Shown here: piece by piece, positions 8,584 to 17,670 of the stretch
How the letters are laid out: every line of letters begins with the position of its first letter
Numbering within the stretch: the stretch's first letter is position 1
Assembly (NCBI GenBank): GCA_002712335.1
Contig: PATI01000020.1
Coordinates: forward strand, 1 to 24,444
Source: Rhodospirillaceae bacterium
Lineage (GTDB): Bacteria; Pseudomonadota; Alphaproteobacteria; MPNO01; UBA2964
Reading direction: 5' to 3'
DNA: 24,444 bases
Translations under genes and position numbers: made by a program
Notes under the pieces: generated by a model
What the model was told of the DNA's origin: nothing
The model's input: the letters and a program-made list of their open reading frames with translations, nothing else
Databases searched by the model: none

Positions 8584-9495
8584 ATGTCAAAAAATGAGAC
8601 CTCGACAGTTAGGATATTTGACCGTCAAGCCATCGAACTACGGCGTAAAAGGGCTACCACCAAATCTTCTGCACATGATTTTATGTTTCAGGAAGTAGCT
8701 AAACGTTTAATTCAACGAATCACTGATGTGAAACGAAGTTTTGGACTCACCATAGATTTAGGAGCCAGGACGAAACATCTTAAACAAATGTTATCGAAAG
8801 AAGAATCTATCAATAATATAATATCACTTGGACTAATTCGCGATCTAAAAGATTACGACTTAGTAGGCAACGAGGAGGTTATGCCTTTTAAAGGTGCTAG
8901 TGCCGATTTACTTGTTAGTAATCTAGTTTTTCATTGGACCAACGACCTAGTCGGCACATTAATACAATGCCGACAAATTCTTAAACCCGATGGCTTATTC
9001 TTAGCAGCATTATTCGGGGGAAACACCTTAACAGAGCTGAGACAGGTTATGATTGAAGTTGAAAACGAGATTTCAGGAGGTATTTGGCCTAGAATATCTC
9101 CGCTTATCCAATTGGCAGATGCGGCAACACTTTTACAACGATCGGGATATAACCTGCCTGTAGCAGATACAGATACCATTACCGTTACCTACTCAGACGC
9201 ATTTTCTTTAATGCGCGACCTGCGGGGTATGGGAGAAACAAACGCTACATTAGCGCGTAAGCGACACTTTTCTAAAAGAGGTATATTTTCTCAAGTAGCA
9301 GAACGATATCATATGCTTTTCGCGGATAGTAAAGGCAGAATACCCGCTACTTTTCAGATTATATATTTAACTGGTTGGGCTCCAGATGAGACACAACCTC
9401 TACCCCTAAAACCTGGCACCGCCGCACAACGATTAGCAGATGCATTGGATAGTACAGAGCAATCAGCTGGAGACTCCGCCAAACCAAAAATATAA
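8584..9495 (+). CDS. NDUFAF5/BioC-like SAM-dependent methyltransferase-fold protein
   Basis: This 303-residue protein matches the alphaproteobacterial family related to mitochondrial NDUFAF5. Visible family marks are FDRQAIELRRKRA at 12-24, the motif I variant IDLGARTKHL (57-66), LVFHWTNDL (114-122), LKPDGLFLAALFGG (133-146), LADAATLLQRSGY, and MRDLRGMGETN (210-220). Human NDUFAF5 is reported to hydroxylate an arginine of the NDUFS7 subunit during complex I assembly. A similar role on the bacterial NuoB subunit is an inference by homology; an older generic label is 'BioC-like'. No strong ribosome site precedes the ATG. The stop lies 6 bases from the stop of the convergent MFS gene. Confidence 0.8.
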   Translation: MSKNETSTVRIFDRQAIELRRKRATTKSSAHDFMFQEVAKRLIQRITDVKRSFGLTIDLGARTKHLKQMLSKEESINNIISLGLIRDLKDYDLVGNEEVMPFKGASADLLVSNLVFHWTNDLVGTLIQCRQILKPDGLFLAALFGGNTLTELRQVMIEVENEISGGIWPRISPLIQLADAATLLQRSGYNLPVADTDTITVTYSDAFSLMRDLRGMGETNATLARKRHFSKRGIFSQVAERYHMLFADSKGRIPATFQIIYLTGWAPDETQPLPLKPGTAAQRLADALDSTEQSAGDSAKPKI

Positions 9496-9501
9496 TTTTA
9501 T

Positions 9502-10770
9502 CTAACGCGCCACCTCAAGTTTGATAGTTTTCAAATTACTATCCCTTTTTTCAGGAACAGACCAAGCTAATACTGCAGCCAAAAGTGCAAGGGCGAGGGC
9601 CATAATCCAAGTCCAGTCGTAGGTTTGAAAAACGTCAAACATAGTCCCGCCAACAAGCGCCCCAAGGGCACCACCAAGCGAATGACCAAGAAACAAAATA
9701 CCCATATTGAAACCCATAGTGCTGACGCCCATATGACTTGCGATAAGTCCTGCTGTTGGCGGCACTGTCGCAAAGTCGAGAGTGCCAAATATAATTGCGA
9801 AAAGAAACAGTATGGCGTAATTATCGGTGATAAAAAACAACATTATAAAGGATAGCGCGCGCATGAAATAAATCGTACCTAATAATCCCGGGCGACTAAG
9901 TCTATCGGTTAAAAATCCTGACAAAACCATTCCAAACATATCAAAACCGGCAAGCACCCCTGTATCTGCTGCTCCTGTTGTAATAGAAAATCCACAGGAG
10001 GCCGCGTAAGGAATTAAATGTACTTTGACGACACCAGCTGTTGTAAAACCACATATAAAATAGGCTCCACCCAAAAGCCAAAAGACAGGATGACGTATTA
10101 AAAGATTAAATTTTTCGAGAAAAGACTTGGAATTATCCTCTGACTTTTTTTTCTCCTCGCCACTTTTTCCCTCATTAGGTAAAAGGAAGAAAGAAAGTAG
10201 CCCCATTCCAATAATTAGAATTCCAAATAGAGTTAATGTGGGGCGCCATCCAATTAAAGTAATCACCCAAGCTATTAGTGGAATAAAAAGAAGTTGGCCT
10301 CCACCAACACCTGAAGTACCAATTGAAGTTGCTAAGCCCCTATTTTCAATAAATTCACGCGTGATTGTAGCCGTTGCTACCGGCAAACTAATCATCCCGT
10401 AGCCGATGGCAGATAAAATGCAATAAATCGCGATAAAAACCCAGGCTGGGGATAACCAAATCGCGGCATTATCCATGGAAGCAGCAAAAATTATACAGAA
10501 ACCACTTAACATAGTGCCACCAGAAACGAGATAACGGGCTCCAAATTTATCCAGCAGATGGCCGGCATAGGGAGCAACTCCTCCCATTACGATCATGATC
10601 AGCGCAGCACCAGAGGTTAAAAACGTTCTCGTCCAATCAAACTCTTTTTCCCAAACCGGGATCAGAACAGGTAACGACATCCGTGCGGCAAATGAAAAAC
10701 TAACGGTGAAAAAAATTACCGCTACAATAAGCCAACCACGCGGGTTGGAACGAATAATAGAAAATATCAT
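9502..10770 (-). CDS. Major facilitator superfamily transporter
   Basis: A 422-residue integral membrane protein with about 12 hydrophobic spans and a hydrophilic central loop near residues 205-225 (NEGKSGEEKKKSEDN). The loop 2-3 region reads GHLLDKFGARYL, the MFS signature A, and a second copy appears as GFLTDRLSRPGLLG. The overall look (N-terminal FDWTRT, FIENRGLATSIGTSGVGGG) resembles the monocarboxylate/oxalate-formate type branch, but the substrate cannot be told from sequence. It is the last gene of argJ-mutT-MFS, starting 9 bases after mutT. Translational coupling with mutT is likely. Confidence 0.85.
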   Translation of the reverse strand: MIFSIIRSNPRGWLIVAVIFFTVSFSFAARMSLPVLIPVWEKEFDWTRTFLTSGAALIMIVMGGVAPYAGHLLDKFGARYLVSGGTMLSGFCIIFAASMDNAAIWLSPAWVFIAIYCILSAIGYGMISLPVATATITREFIENRGLATSIGTSGVGGGQLLFIPLIAWVITLIGWRPTLTLFGILIIGMGLLSFFLLPNEGKSGEEKKKSEDNSKSFLEKFNLLIRHPVFWLLGGAYFICGFTTAGVVKVHLIPYAASCGFSITTGAADTGVLAGFDMFGMVLSGFLTDRLSRPGLLGTIYFMRALSFIMLFFITDNYAILFLFAIIFGTLDFATVPPTAGLIASHMGVSTMGFNMGILFLGHSLGGALGALVGGTMFDVFQTYDWTWIMALALALLAAVLAWSVPEKRDSNLKTIKLEVAR

Positions 10771-10779
10771 TTAAAAATT

Positions 10780-11190
10780 TTACAATAAATCACGCAGCAT
10801 GGCGACTATAGGCGTATCAGCGGGTAGCATCGGATATTCTTTGAGCTTCTTTGGTCTTACCCATTTAAAAACTTGGCCCTCCATTGACTGTACGGATCCC
10901 TCCCACACACGACACACATAAAGTGGCATCAAAAGATGAAACTTTTCATATTTATATGATGCAAAAGTAAAAGGCGCTAAACACTTATCACTTACATCGA
11001 TATTGAGTTCCTCTTTAAGTTCTCGTATCAGAGCTTGCTCTGGGTTTTCTCCATCCTCAATTTTTCCTCCGGGAAACTCCCAAAGCCCTGACATTGACTT
11101 GTTTTTAGGTCGCTGAGAAATCAGAATCCTACCGTCTACGTCTACCAAAGCGACTGCCACGACCATTATTAAAGGAAGATCATCAGCCAC
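10780..11190 (-). CDS. mutT: MutT-type Nudix (deoxy)nucleoside triphosphate pyrophosphohydrolase
   Basis: This 136-residue protein has a complete Nudix box at 42-64 (GKIEDGE, then REL-KEELNI), preceded by the MutT-like SQRPKNKSMSGLWEFPGGK. MutT removes oxidised dGTP from the nucleotide pool; the C-terminal FKWVRPKKLKEYPMLPADTPI is typical of the small MutT/8-oxo-dGTPase group. The start is a GTG at 11190 with GAGAT about 7 bases upstream, lying 9 bases after the argJ stop. The in-frame ATG at codon 9 lacks a ribosome site. It forms an operon with argJ and the MFS gene; an argJ-mutT pairing is common in alphaproteobacteria from memory. The exact nucleotide specificity is not proven. Confidence 0.88.
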   Translation of the reverse strand: MADDLPLIMVVAVALVDVDGRILISQRPKNKSMSGLWEFPGGKIEDGENPEQALIRELKEELNIDVSDKCLAPFTFASYKYEKFHLLMPLYVCRVWEGSVQSMEGQVFKWVRPKKLKEYPMLPADTPIVAMLRDLL

Positions 11191-11199
11191 TCTTTAATC

Positions 11200-12429
11200 T
11201 CATGTTCGATATTCTGCATTAATTTTAATGTAGCCGTGTGTTAAATCACAGGTCCATACTGTTGCTTTTCCACGACCAATACCAACATCAACTTCAATTT
11301 CAATTTTTTTTCCTTGCATATGTTTTGTTACTACACTTTCTTCATAATCTGGATTCCGACCTCCGTTTTTTGTAATCGACACGCCCCCTATCTTTATGTT
11401 CAAAGAGTCCCGATCCGCCTTTTCGCCAGCCTTTCCTACAGCCATTACAATTCTACCCCAATTTGCATCCTCTCCTGCTATAGCAGTTTTAACCAGAGGT
11501 GAATTAGCTATTACCAAGCCAATATTTTTAGCCGCCCGCTTAGAAGCTGCACCGGTCACAGAAATTTGGATAAATTTCTGTGCGCCCTCTCCATCTCTAA
11601 CAATCTGTTGTGCTAAATCAATCATCAAAGTTTCTAATGCATTTAAAAAATTCTTAAGCCGTGAGTCTTTAAAGTTCGTGATTAAATGATTTTTTGCCTT
11701 TCCTGTAGCGCATAACAAAACGGTATCGCTTGTTGAGGTATCACTATCCACAGTAATGGAGTTAAATGATTTATCCACTGCAGCGGCAAGAGCTTTTTGT
11801 AAAACAGGTTGTGCAATTTTAGCATCCGTAAAAACGTAACCGAGCATAGTACCCATGTTAGGCGCAATCATACCTGAGCCTTTTGCAATACCATTTAAGG
11901 TCACAGTAACACCACCAATTTCTGTAACTATACTAGCGCCCTTTGGAAAAGTATCAGTGGTCATTATTGTAGACGCCGCAGCTCTCCATGCTTTTCCAGA
12001 TGTTTTCTTTTCCAATTTAGGGAGCATTTTGACTATTTTATCAACGGGCAACGGCTCACCAATTACTCCTGTTGAGGAAATAAAAACGTGATTTTCTCTA
12101 CAACCAATAATTTTTGCTGTTGTTTTAACTGTTTTCTTTACGGCTAATTCTCCTATATAACCAGTAAATGCATTGGCATTACCAGAATTAACAACGATCG
12201 CTCGCGCACGGGTACTCTGAAGTGCCTTTTTACACCAAAGAATAGGTGCTGAGGCGGCCAACGATTTCGTAAATACTCCAGCTATCACGGTACCGCGGGC
12301 TAATTTCGCTAACATTAGATCTTTGCGCCCTTTTTTGGATATACCACATGACCCTACCGCGATTGAAATGCCCGAAATCTGAGGCAATTTAGGAAACTTT
12401 TTTGGAGCGAGGGGAGATTTAGTTTTCAT
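11200..12429 (-). CDS. argJ: Bifunctional glutamate N-acetyltransferase / amino-acid acetyltransferase ArgJ
   Basis: ArgJ moves acetyl from N-acetylornithine to glutamate, closing the arginine acetyl cycle; many members also use acetyl-CoA. The 409-residue precursor normally cleaves itself before a threonine nucleophile. Here the site is GMIAPNMGTML, putting Thr194 after Gly193, where an Ala is usual. Other marks are NSGNANAFTG (81-90), ISSTGVIGEPLP (117-128), MTTDTFPKGA (156-165), SDTSTSDTV and EDANWGRIVMAVGKAG. It ends before mutT with 9 bases between and is divergent from secA. The call is secure. Confidence 0.94.
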   Translation of the reverse strand: MKTKSPLAPKKFPKLPQISGISIAVGSCGISKKGRKDLMLAKLARGTVIAGVFTKSLAASAPILWCKKALQSTRARAIVVNSGNANAFTGYIGELAVKKTVKTTAKIIGCRENHVFISSTGVIGEPLPVDKIVKMLPKLEKKTSGKAWRAAASTIMTTDTFPKGASIVTEIGGVTVTLNGIAKGSGMIAPNMGTMLGYVFTDAKIAQPVLQKALAAAVDKSFNSITVDSDTSTSDTVLLCATGKAKNHLITNFKDSRLKNFLNALETLMIDLAQQIVRDGEGAQKFIQISVTGAASKRAAKNIGLVIANSPLVKTAIAGEDANWGRIVMAVGKAGEKADRDSLNIKIGGVSITKNGGRNPDYEESVVTKHMQGKKIEIEVDVGIGRGKATVWTCDLTHGYIKINAEYRT

Positions 12430-12664
12430 CGTATTATATACATATCTGCCTAAGATTAATTAGACAAAACTAAAAATTGATTATTTACAACAATTCTTTT
12501 CTTTAACATATGCGGTTAGTTGGCGTACAAGGATATAATAATTGTAAAAATCCACGGGGCATATTGCTAATCGTTACTAGTGACATCAAAAATACTCATT
12601 TATTTTATTCGTTTAGCATTAAATAATGAAGATTAGATAGTAAACTTTACTTGAGAGAGGTTAA
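12430..12664. promoter_or_regulatory. Divergent argJ/secA intergenic region
   Basis: 235 non-coding bases between two divergent genes. A TATAAT at 12534-12539 on the plus strand could be a -10 box for secA, giving a leader of about 115 bases, but no good -35 box sits upstream. A GAGAGG ribosome site lies just before the secA ATG. On the minus strand an ATTATA/TATAAT lies only 3 bases from the argJ ATG, too close to act as its -10 unless translation starts downstream. No parvulin gene is present here, although one often lies between argJ and secA in relatives. Confidence 0.3.
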
Positions 12665-15463
12665 ATGTTCGCTGCAATTGCAGAGAGCGTTTTCGGAAGC
12701 GCCAACAGTCGCTATCTGAAACGACTTGAAAAAAAAGCTGAACAAATAAATTCGCTTGAAAAAGAACTAGAAATTTTAAGCGACGAGAAGCTACGCTTGC
12801 GTTCAGAAGAGTTTCGTGATCGTTATAAAAATGGACAGTCTTTAGACGACTTGTTATGCGAAGCATTTGCCACAGTTCGTGAGGCTGCAAAGCGCACCTT
12901 AGGCCAACGGCATTATGACGTTCAGCTACTTGGTGGAATGGTACTCCATGAAGGGGCTATAGCAGAAATGAAGACTGGAGAAGGCAAAACACTTGTTGCT
13001 ACTTTACCTGTCTATCTCAACGCCCTTTCCGGCAATGGTGTACACGTGGTCACCGTAAATGATTATCTCGCGCAAAGAGATGCTGAATGGATGGGACAGG
13101 TTTATCAATTTTTAGGCCTTACAGTTGGATGTATCACCCATGAACTTGACGACCCTGAGCGCCAAAAAGCTTATGCAGCTGATGTAACATATGGGACCAA
13201 TAATGAATTTGGTTTTGATTATCTTCGAGATAACATGAAATTCCGACTCGAAGACATGGTTCAACGAAAATTTAACTTTGCCATAGTCGACGAGGTAGAC
13301 AGCATCCTTATTGATGAGGCGAGGACGCCATTAATAATTTCTGGGCCTACTGAAGATTCATCTGAAATGTATCGTCAAATCAATGCCCTTATGCCAAACC
13401 TTACCGAAGAACATTACGAAAAAGACGAAAAACAAAGAACCGTCGCCCTCACGGAAACTGGTGTAGAACAAATAGAAGAACTACTCGCTAAGACAGAATT
13501 AATGAATGGTTCTTCTTTATACGATATTAACAATATCGCAGTCGTCCATCATGTAAATCAAGCTTTAAAAGCGCATACAATGTTCCAAAGAGATACTGAC
13601 TATATCGTTCAGGATAACCAAGTAATTATAATTGATGAATTCACTGGCCGTATGATGGAAGGAAGGCGTTACTCTGAGGGGTTACATCAGGCACTTGAAG
13701 CAAAGGAAAAAGTAGAGGTTCAAAACGAAAATCAGACACTAGCTTCGATTACCTTTCAAAACTATTTTCGGCTTTATCCTAAATTAGCTGGTATGACGGG
13801 AACCGCGATGACGGAAGCAGGGGAGTTTGGTGATATTTATGGATTAGACGTTGTCGAGATCCCCACTCATATGCCGTGCGTACGCAAAGACCTGGACGAT
13901 GAAGTATATCGAACCACCGCTGAAAAGGATGAGGCTGTAATTGCGCTTATTGAGGAATGTATTAGCCGAAATCAACCTGCTCTTGTTGGTACTATTTCGA
14001 TTGAAAAATCGGAATCTCTATCAAGAATGCTCGACAAAAGAAAGATTAGACATAATGTTTTAAATGCTCGTTACCACGAACAAGAGGCCTTCATAGTCGC
14101 ACAAGCGGGAAAACCGGGGCAAGTAACTATCTCAACAAATATGGCAGGTCGTGGTACCGACATTCAACTTGGCGGTAATATCGACATGCAGGTTATAGAA
14201 GAGCTTTCAAAAATAAAGAGTGCCAAGAAACGTGATGCGCAGGAGGCAGAAATACGTATCAGAATTACGGCTGAATTTGATGACGCTCGCAAATCCGTTA
14301 TAGAGGCTGGTGGTTTATATATTATTTGCACGGAACGTCACGAATCTCGTCGAATAGACAATCAACTTCGTGGCCGCTCAGGACGCCAAGGTGACCCAGG
14401 CGCTTCTAAATTCTTCTTGTCTCTTGAAGATGACTTAATGAGAATTTTTGGATCGGAGCGCATTGACACAATGTTGCAGAAACTTGGCCTTGAAAAAGGA
14501 GAGGCGATAGTCCACCCGTGGATCAATAAAGCCCTAGAAAAAGCGCAGAAAAAGGTTGAAGAACGCAATTTCGAAATTAGAAAAAACTTGCTTCAATTTG
14601 ACGATGTAATGAATGATCAACGCAAGGTTATTTATGAACAACGTCGTGAACTTATGGAGGTTGATGACGTTTCAGCTACCGTTACCGACATGAGATTGGA
14701 AGTTATTGATGATATTGTCTCAAAATGTATCCCGGAAAAGGCCTATGCTGAGCAATGGGAAACCGAGACACTTCACGAAGAAGTTCTTCGTATTACTGGC
14801 TTAGATCTTCCAGTTTCAGAATGGTCAAAACAGGAAGGTATTGCAGATGAAGAAATCCGTGAAAAGATTATAAACGCTGTCAACCGCCGAATTGCAGAAA
14901 AAGTCGCAAATTATGGTCCAGAAATGATGCGCATTGCTGAAAAAAGCGTACTATTGCAGGTTTTAGATCAAATTTGGAAGGAACATTTACTGGCATTGGA
15001 TCATTTAAGGCAGGGAATCGGCCTTAGAGCATATGCTCAGAAGGATCCCTTAAATGAATACAAACACGATGCCTTTGATTTATTTGATCAGATGTTAGCG
15101 ATGCTGCGTGAAACCGTCACACAGGTATTGTGTCATATGGAAATTTCAGATGAAAACCCTGAAGATTTATTGGATTACGATTACGATCAATTAGAAGAAA
15201 GCCGTAATGAATCTGGAATGGCAGCAATAACAGATAATATCCATCCGGCAGCGGAAATTCAAAACATACCTTTAGGGAACCCAAAAGTAATACCAGCAAA
15301 CACAAAGCCTGAAGACGTTCCACCCGGATGGCGCCTCCATGAACCTATAGGACGCTGGGTAGACCCTGAAGATCCTGAGACTTGGGGTAAAGTACCGCGT
15401 AACGCGGCCTGTCCCTGTGGTTCGGGGAAAAAGTATAAGGTTTGTCATGGAAGGGCAGTATAA
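12665..15463 (+). CDS. secA: Preprotein translocase ATPase SecA
   Basis: SecA drives proteins through SecYEG using ATP. The 932-residue protein is full length. Walker A is KTGEGKTL at 103-110 and Walker B is [13 protein letters not shown] at 209-221. Other family marks are [50 protein letters not shown] and [18 protein letters not shown]. The C-terminal zinc and SecB-binding tail is intact, with Cys916, Cys918, Cys927 and His928 in [13 protein letters not shown]. The ATG has GAGAGG upstream. It stands alone on the plus strand, divergent from argJ and converging on accA with 33 bases between. Confidence 0.98.
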   Translation: MFAAIAESVFGSANSRYLKRLEKKAEQINSLEKELEILSDEKLRLRSEEFRDRYKNGQSLDDLLCEAFATVREAAKRTLGQRHYDVQLLGGMVLHEGAIAEMKTGEGKTLVATLPVYLNALSGNGVHVVTVNDYLAQRDAEWMGQVYQFLGLTVGCITHELDDPERQKAYAADVTYGTNNEFGFDYLRDNMKFRLEDMVQRKFNFAIVDEVDSILIDEARTPLIISGPTEDSSEMYRQINALMPNLTEEHYEKDEKQRTVALTETGVEQIEELLAKTELMNGSSLYDINNIAVVHHVNQALKAHTMFQRDTDYIVQDNQVIIIDEFTGRMMEGRRYSEGLHQALEAKEKVEVQNENQTLASITFQNYFRLYPKLAGMTGTAMTEAGEFGDIYGLDVVEIPTHMPCVRKDLDDEVYRTTAEKDEAVIALIEECISRNQPALVGTISIEKSESLSRMLDKRKIRHNVLNARYHEQEAFIVAQAGKPGQVTISTNMAGRGTDIQLGGNIDMQVIEELSKIKSAKKRDAQEAEIRIRITAEFDDARKSVIEAGGLYIICTERHESRRIDNQLRGRSGRQGDPGASKFFLSLEDDLMRIFGSERIDTMLQKLGLEKGEAIVHPWINKALEKAQKKVEERNFEIRKNLLQFDDVMNDQRKVIYEQRRELMEVDDVSATVTDMRLEVIDDIVSKCIPEKAYAEQWETETLHEEVLRITGLDLPVSEWSKQEGIADEEIREKIINAVNRRIAEKVANYGPEMMRIAEKSVLLQVLDQIWKEHLLALDHLRQGIGLRAYAQKDPLNEYKHDAFDLFDQMLAMLRETVTQVLCHMEISDENPEDLLDYDYDQLEESRNESGMAAITDNIHPAAEIQNIPLGNPKVIPANTKPEDVPPGWRLHEPIGRWVDPEDPETWGKVPRNAACPCGSGKKYKVCHGRAV

Positions 15464-15496
15464 GACTAACATTCAAAAGAACATTAAAAAAAAAGT

Positions 15497-16456
15497 TTAC
15501 GATGACAATACGTCATTCCCAAGTGTTATAAATCTTTCGCGCCTCTGAGACTTTAGTACTTCGCCCTCTATACCCTCTATATCACTGAGTGCTTTCTCAA
15601 TGCGGGCACCAACGGTTGCTATCGTTTCGTCACGATTACGATGCGCTCCTCCAAGAGGTTCGGGAATAATTTCATCAATCACACCAAATTCAAGTAAATC
15701 TTTTGCCGTCATTTTCAAAGCATCTGCCGCTTCCTTTGCATGATCAGCACTTCTCCAAAGGATTGACGCACAGCCTTCGGGTGAAATAACCGAATAAACA
15801 GAATGCTCCATCATAAGAACACTGTTTGCTGTTGCTATCGCTATAGCCCCACCACTTCCACCCTCTCCTATCACAACGCTAATTATGGGAACCTTTAAAT
15901 TTAGGCATACTTCAATAGAGCGGGCGATTGCCTCCGCCTGTCCGCGTTCCTCTGCACCCACGCCAGGATAGGCACCAGGTGTATCAACAAATGTAATAAT
16001 AGGAAGGGAGAACTGCTCGGCGAGATGCATCAAACGCTGTGCTTTTCGATAACCTTCTGGTCGCGGCATACCAAAATTGTGTTTGAGCCGCGAGTCTGTA
16101 TCTTTACCTTTTTCTTGACCCATAACTACAACTGTGCGACCTCGGAAACGACCCAAACCGCCAAGTATTGCAGAATCTTCTGCATAGAGGCGGTCACCTG
16201 CAAGAGCGGTAAACTGCTCAATTAAAGAGTTTATATAATCAATGCAATGTGGTCGATCTGGATGACGTGCCACCATAACAGTCTGCCAAGGTGATAGTTT
16301 CGTATAGATTTGCTTTAAGGATTTATCGATGCGGCCCTGAAGTTTGGATAATTCATCTGCTATCTTAATATCACCGATATCAGACATATGACGCAATTCT
16401 TCCATTTTGCCTTCTAGTTCAGCAACAGGTTTCTCAAAATCTAAAAAGCTTGGCAT
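15497..16456 (-). CDS. accA: Acetyl-CoA carboxylase carboxyltransferase subunit alpha
   Basis: AccA and AccD together move the carboxyl group from carboxybiotin to acetyl-CoA to make malonyl-CoA. The 319-residue protein begins with the usual helical part MPSFLDFEKPVAELEGKMEE. It carries RHPDRPHCIDYI (64-75), GMPRPEGYRKAQRLM (129-143), FVDTPGAYPGVGAEERGQ (156-173) and the oxyanion-hole stretch GEGGSGGA (197-204). AccD is not in the window. AGAGG lies before the ATG. It follows xerD on the same strand by 36 bases, an xerD-accA order familiar from other alphaproteobacteria. Confidence 0.96.
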   Translation of the reverse strand: MPSFLDFEKPVAELEGKMEELRHMSDIGDIKIADELSKLQGRIDKSLKQIYTKLSPWQTVMVARHPDRPHCIDYINSLIEQFTALAGDRLYAEDSAILGGLGRFRGRTVVVMGQEKGKDTDSRLKHNFGMPRPEGYRKAQRLMHLAEQFSLPIITFVDTPGAYPGVGAEERGQAEAIARSIEVCLNLKVPIISVVIGEGGSGGAIAIATANSVLMMEHSVYSVISPEGCASILWRSADHAKEAADALKMTAKDLLEFGVIDEIIPEPLGGAHRNRDETIATVGARIEKALSDIEGIEGEVLKSQRRERFITLGNDVLSS

Positions 16457-16492
16457 ATATTCCTCTGTGCTAAATATCCTTACTGAAAAATC

Positions 16493-17653
16493 TTATATAG
16501 AATCTTTTGCCATTGGATGAAAGTTTTGAACAGTCTTTTTTAAACGTTCCTCCAGAATATGAGTATAAATTTGAGTTGTAGAAATATCCGTATGCCCAAG
16601 CAATTCTTGTATTGTTCTAAGATCAGCATTGTTGGCTAATAAATGTGTCGCAAACGAATGTCGTAAAAAATGTGGTGACACTTTTTTCTTGAGACATTCT
16701 TCTGCTAGTTTATTTAGCTCATAGGCAAATACATGTCTGGGTAAGTGCTCATCCTTCTCAGAATTTTCATTTGGAAATAACCAAACGGAGTGAGAACGCT
16801 TGATAAAATGTTTTCGTTTTTCACGCCAAACTTCGATGGCATCCCTCGCCGGGTCCCCCAACGGGACAATGCGTTCTTTGCCACCTTTACCTTTTAAGGT
16901 AATAATTGATTGGTCACGCGCCAAAGCCGCTAAAGGCAATCCGACAAGCTCAGATACCCGTAAACCTGTCGCATATAATATTTCAACTAACGTATAGAGC
17001 CTAATTTCGCGCAAACTAGACTTAAGGGTCGGTTGAGCCGTCTCAATTAGTTTCCTGATTTCTGGTTCCTTCAAATATTTCGGACGACGACTGCCTCGAC
17101 GTGGAAAATAAATATGTTTTGTTGGATCATTTTCAATAAGTTTTTCTGAAACCATAAAACGAAAGTAATGGCGTAAAACTGACAACCGACGACGCATAGT
17201 ATTTGGGTTTGCAACATTCTCTTTTGTATTTCTGTAAGCTGTCTCTTTTTTTTTGTTTTTTTTAGGGCTTAAAGCCATAAACTCTCGAACAAACTCGCTA
17301 GAAACTCTAGCAGCCTCCAAAGAATTATTTGCAGCTTTCTTTTTCAAATTAAAAATTTGCTCTTTTTTTAAGTTATCTTCAAAGAGAAGCTGTAAATCTC
17401 TTAACTCTTTCAAAGTATCTGTTTCTTTTTTTTTGCTTTGAGATAATTTTGAAGAACGTTGATCAATAGGATCTGCTTTAATTTTATCTAAATCAGAAAT
17501 CTTTTCTTTTAAAACATCTTCAAATAATTCTATATCTCGACGATAAGAATTTATGGTATTATTTGCGGATCCGAGTTCAGCGGTTAACCTCTCAAAAAAT
17601 GCTAACTTTACAGGAACCCTAGGTTTATTTTCTTTTTTTGTTGCGTCGATGAT
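16493..17653 (-). CDS. xerD: Tyrosine recombinase XerD, with unclear non-canonical start
   Basis: XerD works with XerC at dif to resolve chromosome dimers. Catalytic residues are all present; in a 306-residue frame counted from an internal TTG at 17413 they are Arg152 (GLRVSELVGLP), Lys176, His248 and Arg251 (HFLRHSFATHLL), His274 (LGHTDIS) and Tyr283. The frame stays open upstream of 17413 and encodes the normal family N-terminus (KLAFFERLTAELGSANNTI, SYRRDIELFED), so the TTG would cut the core-binding domain. No ATG, GTG, TTG or CTG is in frame between 17413 and the UAG at 17669-17671. I draw the gene from ATC at 17653, ten bases after AGAGGAG, giving 386 residues against about 300 usual. 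The extra length is a Lys-rich insert in the DNA-binding domain. Recombinase call firm; start uncertain. Confidence 0.85.
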   Translation of the reverse strand: MIDATKKENKPRVPVKLAFFERLTAELGSANNTINSYRRDIELFEDVLKEKISDLDKIKADPIDQRSSKLSQSKKKETDTLKELRDLQLLFEDNLKKEQIFNLKKKAANNSLEAARVSSEFVREFMALSPKKNKKKETAYRNTKENVANPNTMRRRLSVLRHYFRFMVSEKLIENDPTKHIYFPRRGSRRPKYLKEPEIRKLIETAQPTLKSSLREIRLYTLVEILYATGLRVSELVGLPLAALARDQSIITLKGKGGKERIVPLGDPARDAIEVWREKRKHFIKRSHSVWLFPNENSEKDEHLPRHVFAYELNKLAEECLKKKVSPHFLRHSFATHLLANNADLRTIQELLGHTDISTTQIYTHILEERLKKTVQNFHPMAKDSI

Positions 17654-17663
17654 AAGACTGAAT

Positions 17664-17670
17664 CTCCTCT
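17664..17670 (-). promoter_or_regulatory. xerD: Strong Shine-Dalgarno for xerD, without a canonical start after it
   Basis: AGAGGAG overlaps the UAG stop of the preceding gene and is followed by ATTCAGTCTT and then ATC ATC GAC. In-frame start options within reach are only the two ATC codons at 17653 and 17650. The motif supports initiation here rather than at the TTG 240 bases downstream, and implies translational coupling with the gene upstream. Confidence 0.5.

Noticed and set aside
12433..12438. TATAAT on the minus strand as argJ -10 box
   Set aside because: It is 3 bases from the argJ ATG, which would place transcription start inside the gene, and no -35 box is at the right distance.
16493..17653. 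Tyrosine recombinase as an integrase of a mobile element
   Set aside because: Motifs and the xerD-accA neighbourhood indicate the housekeeping XerD; no attachment repeats, tRNA or cargo genes are seen.
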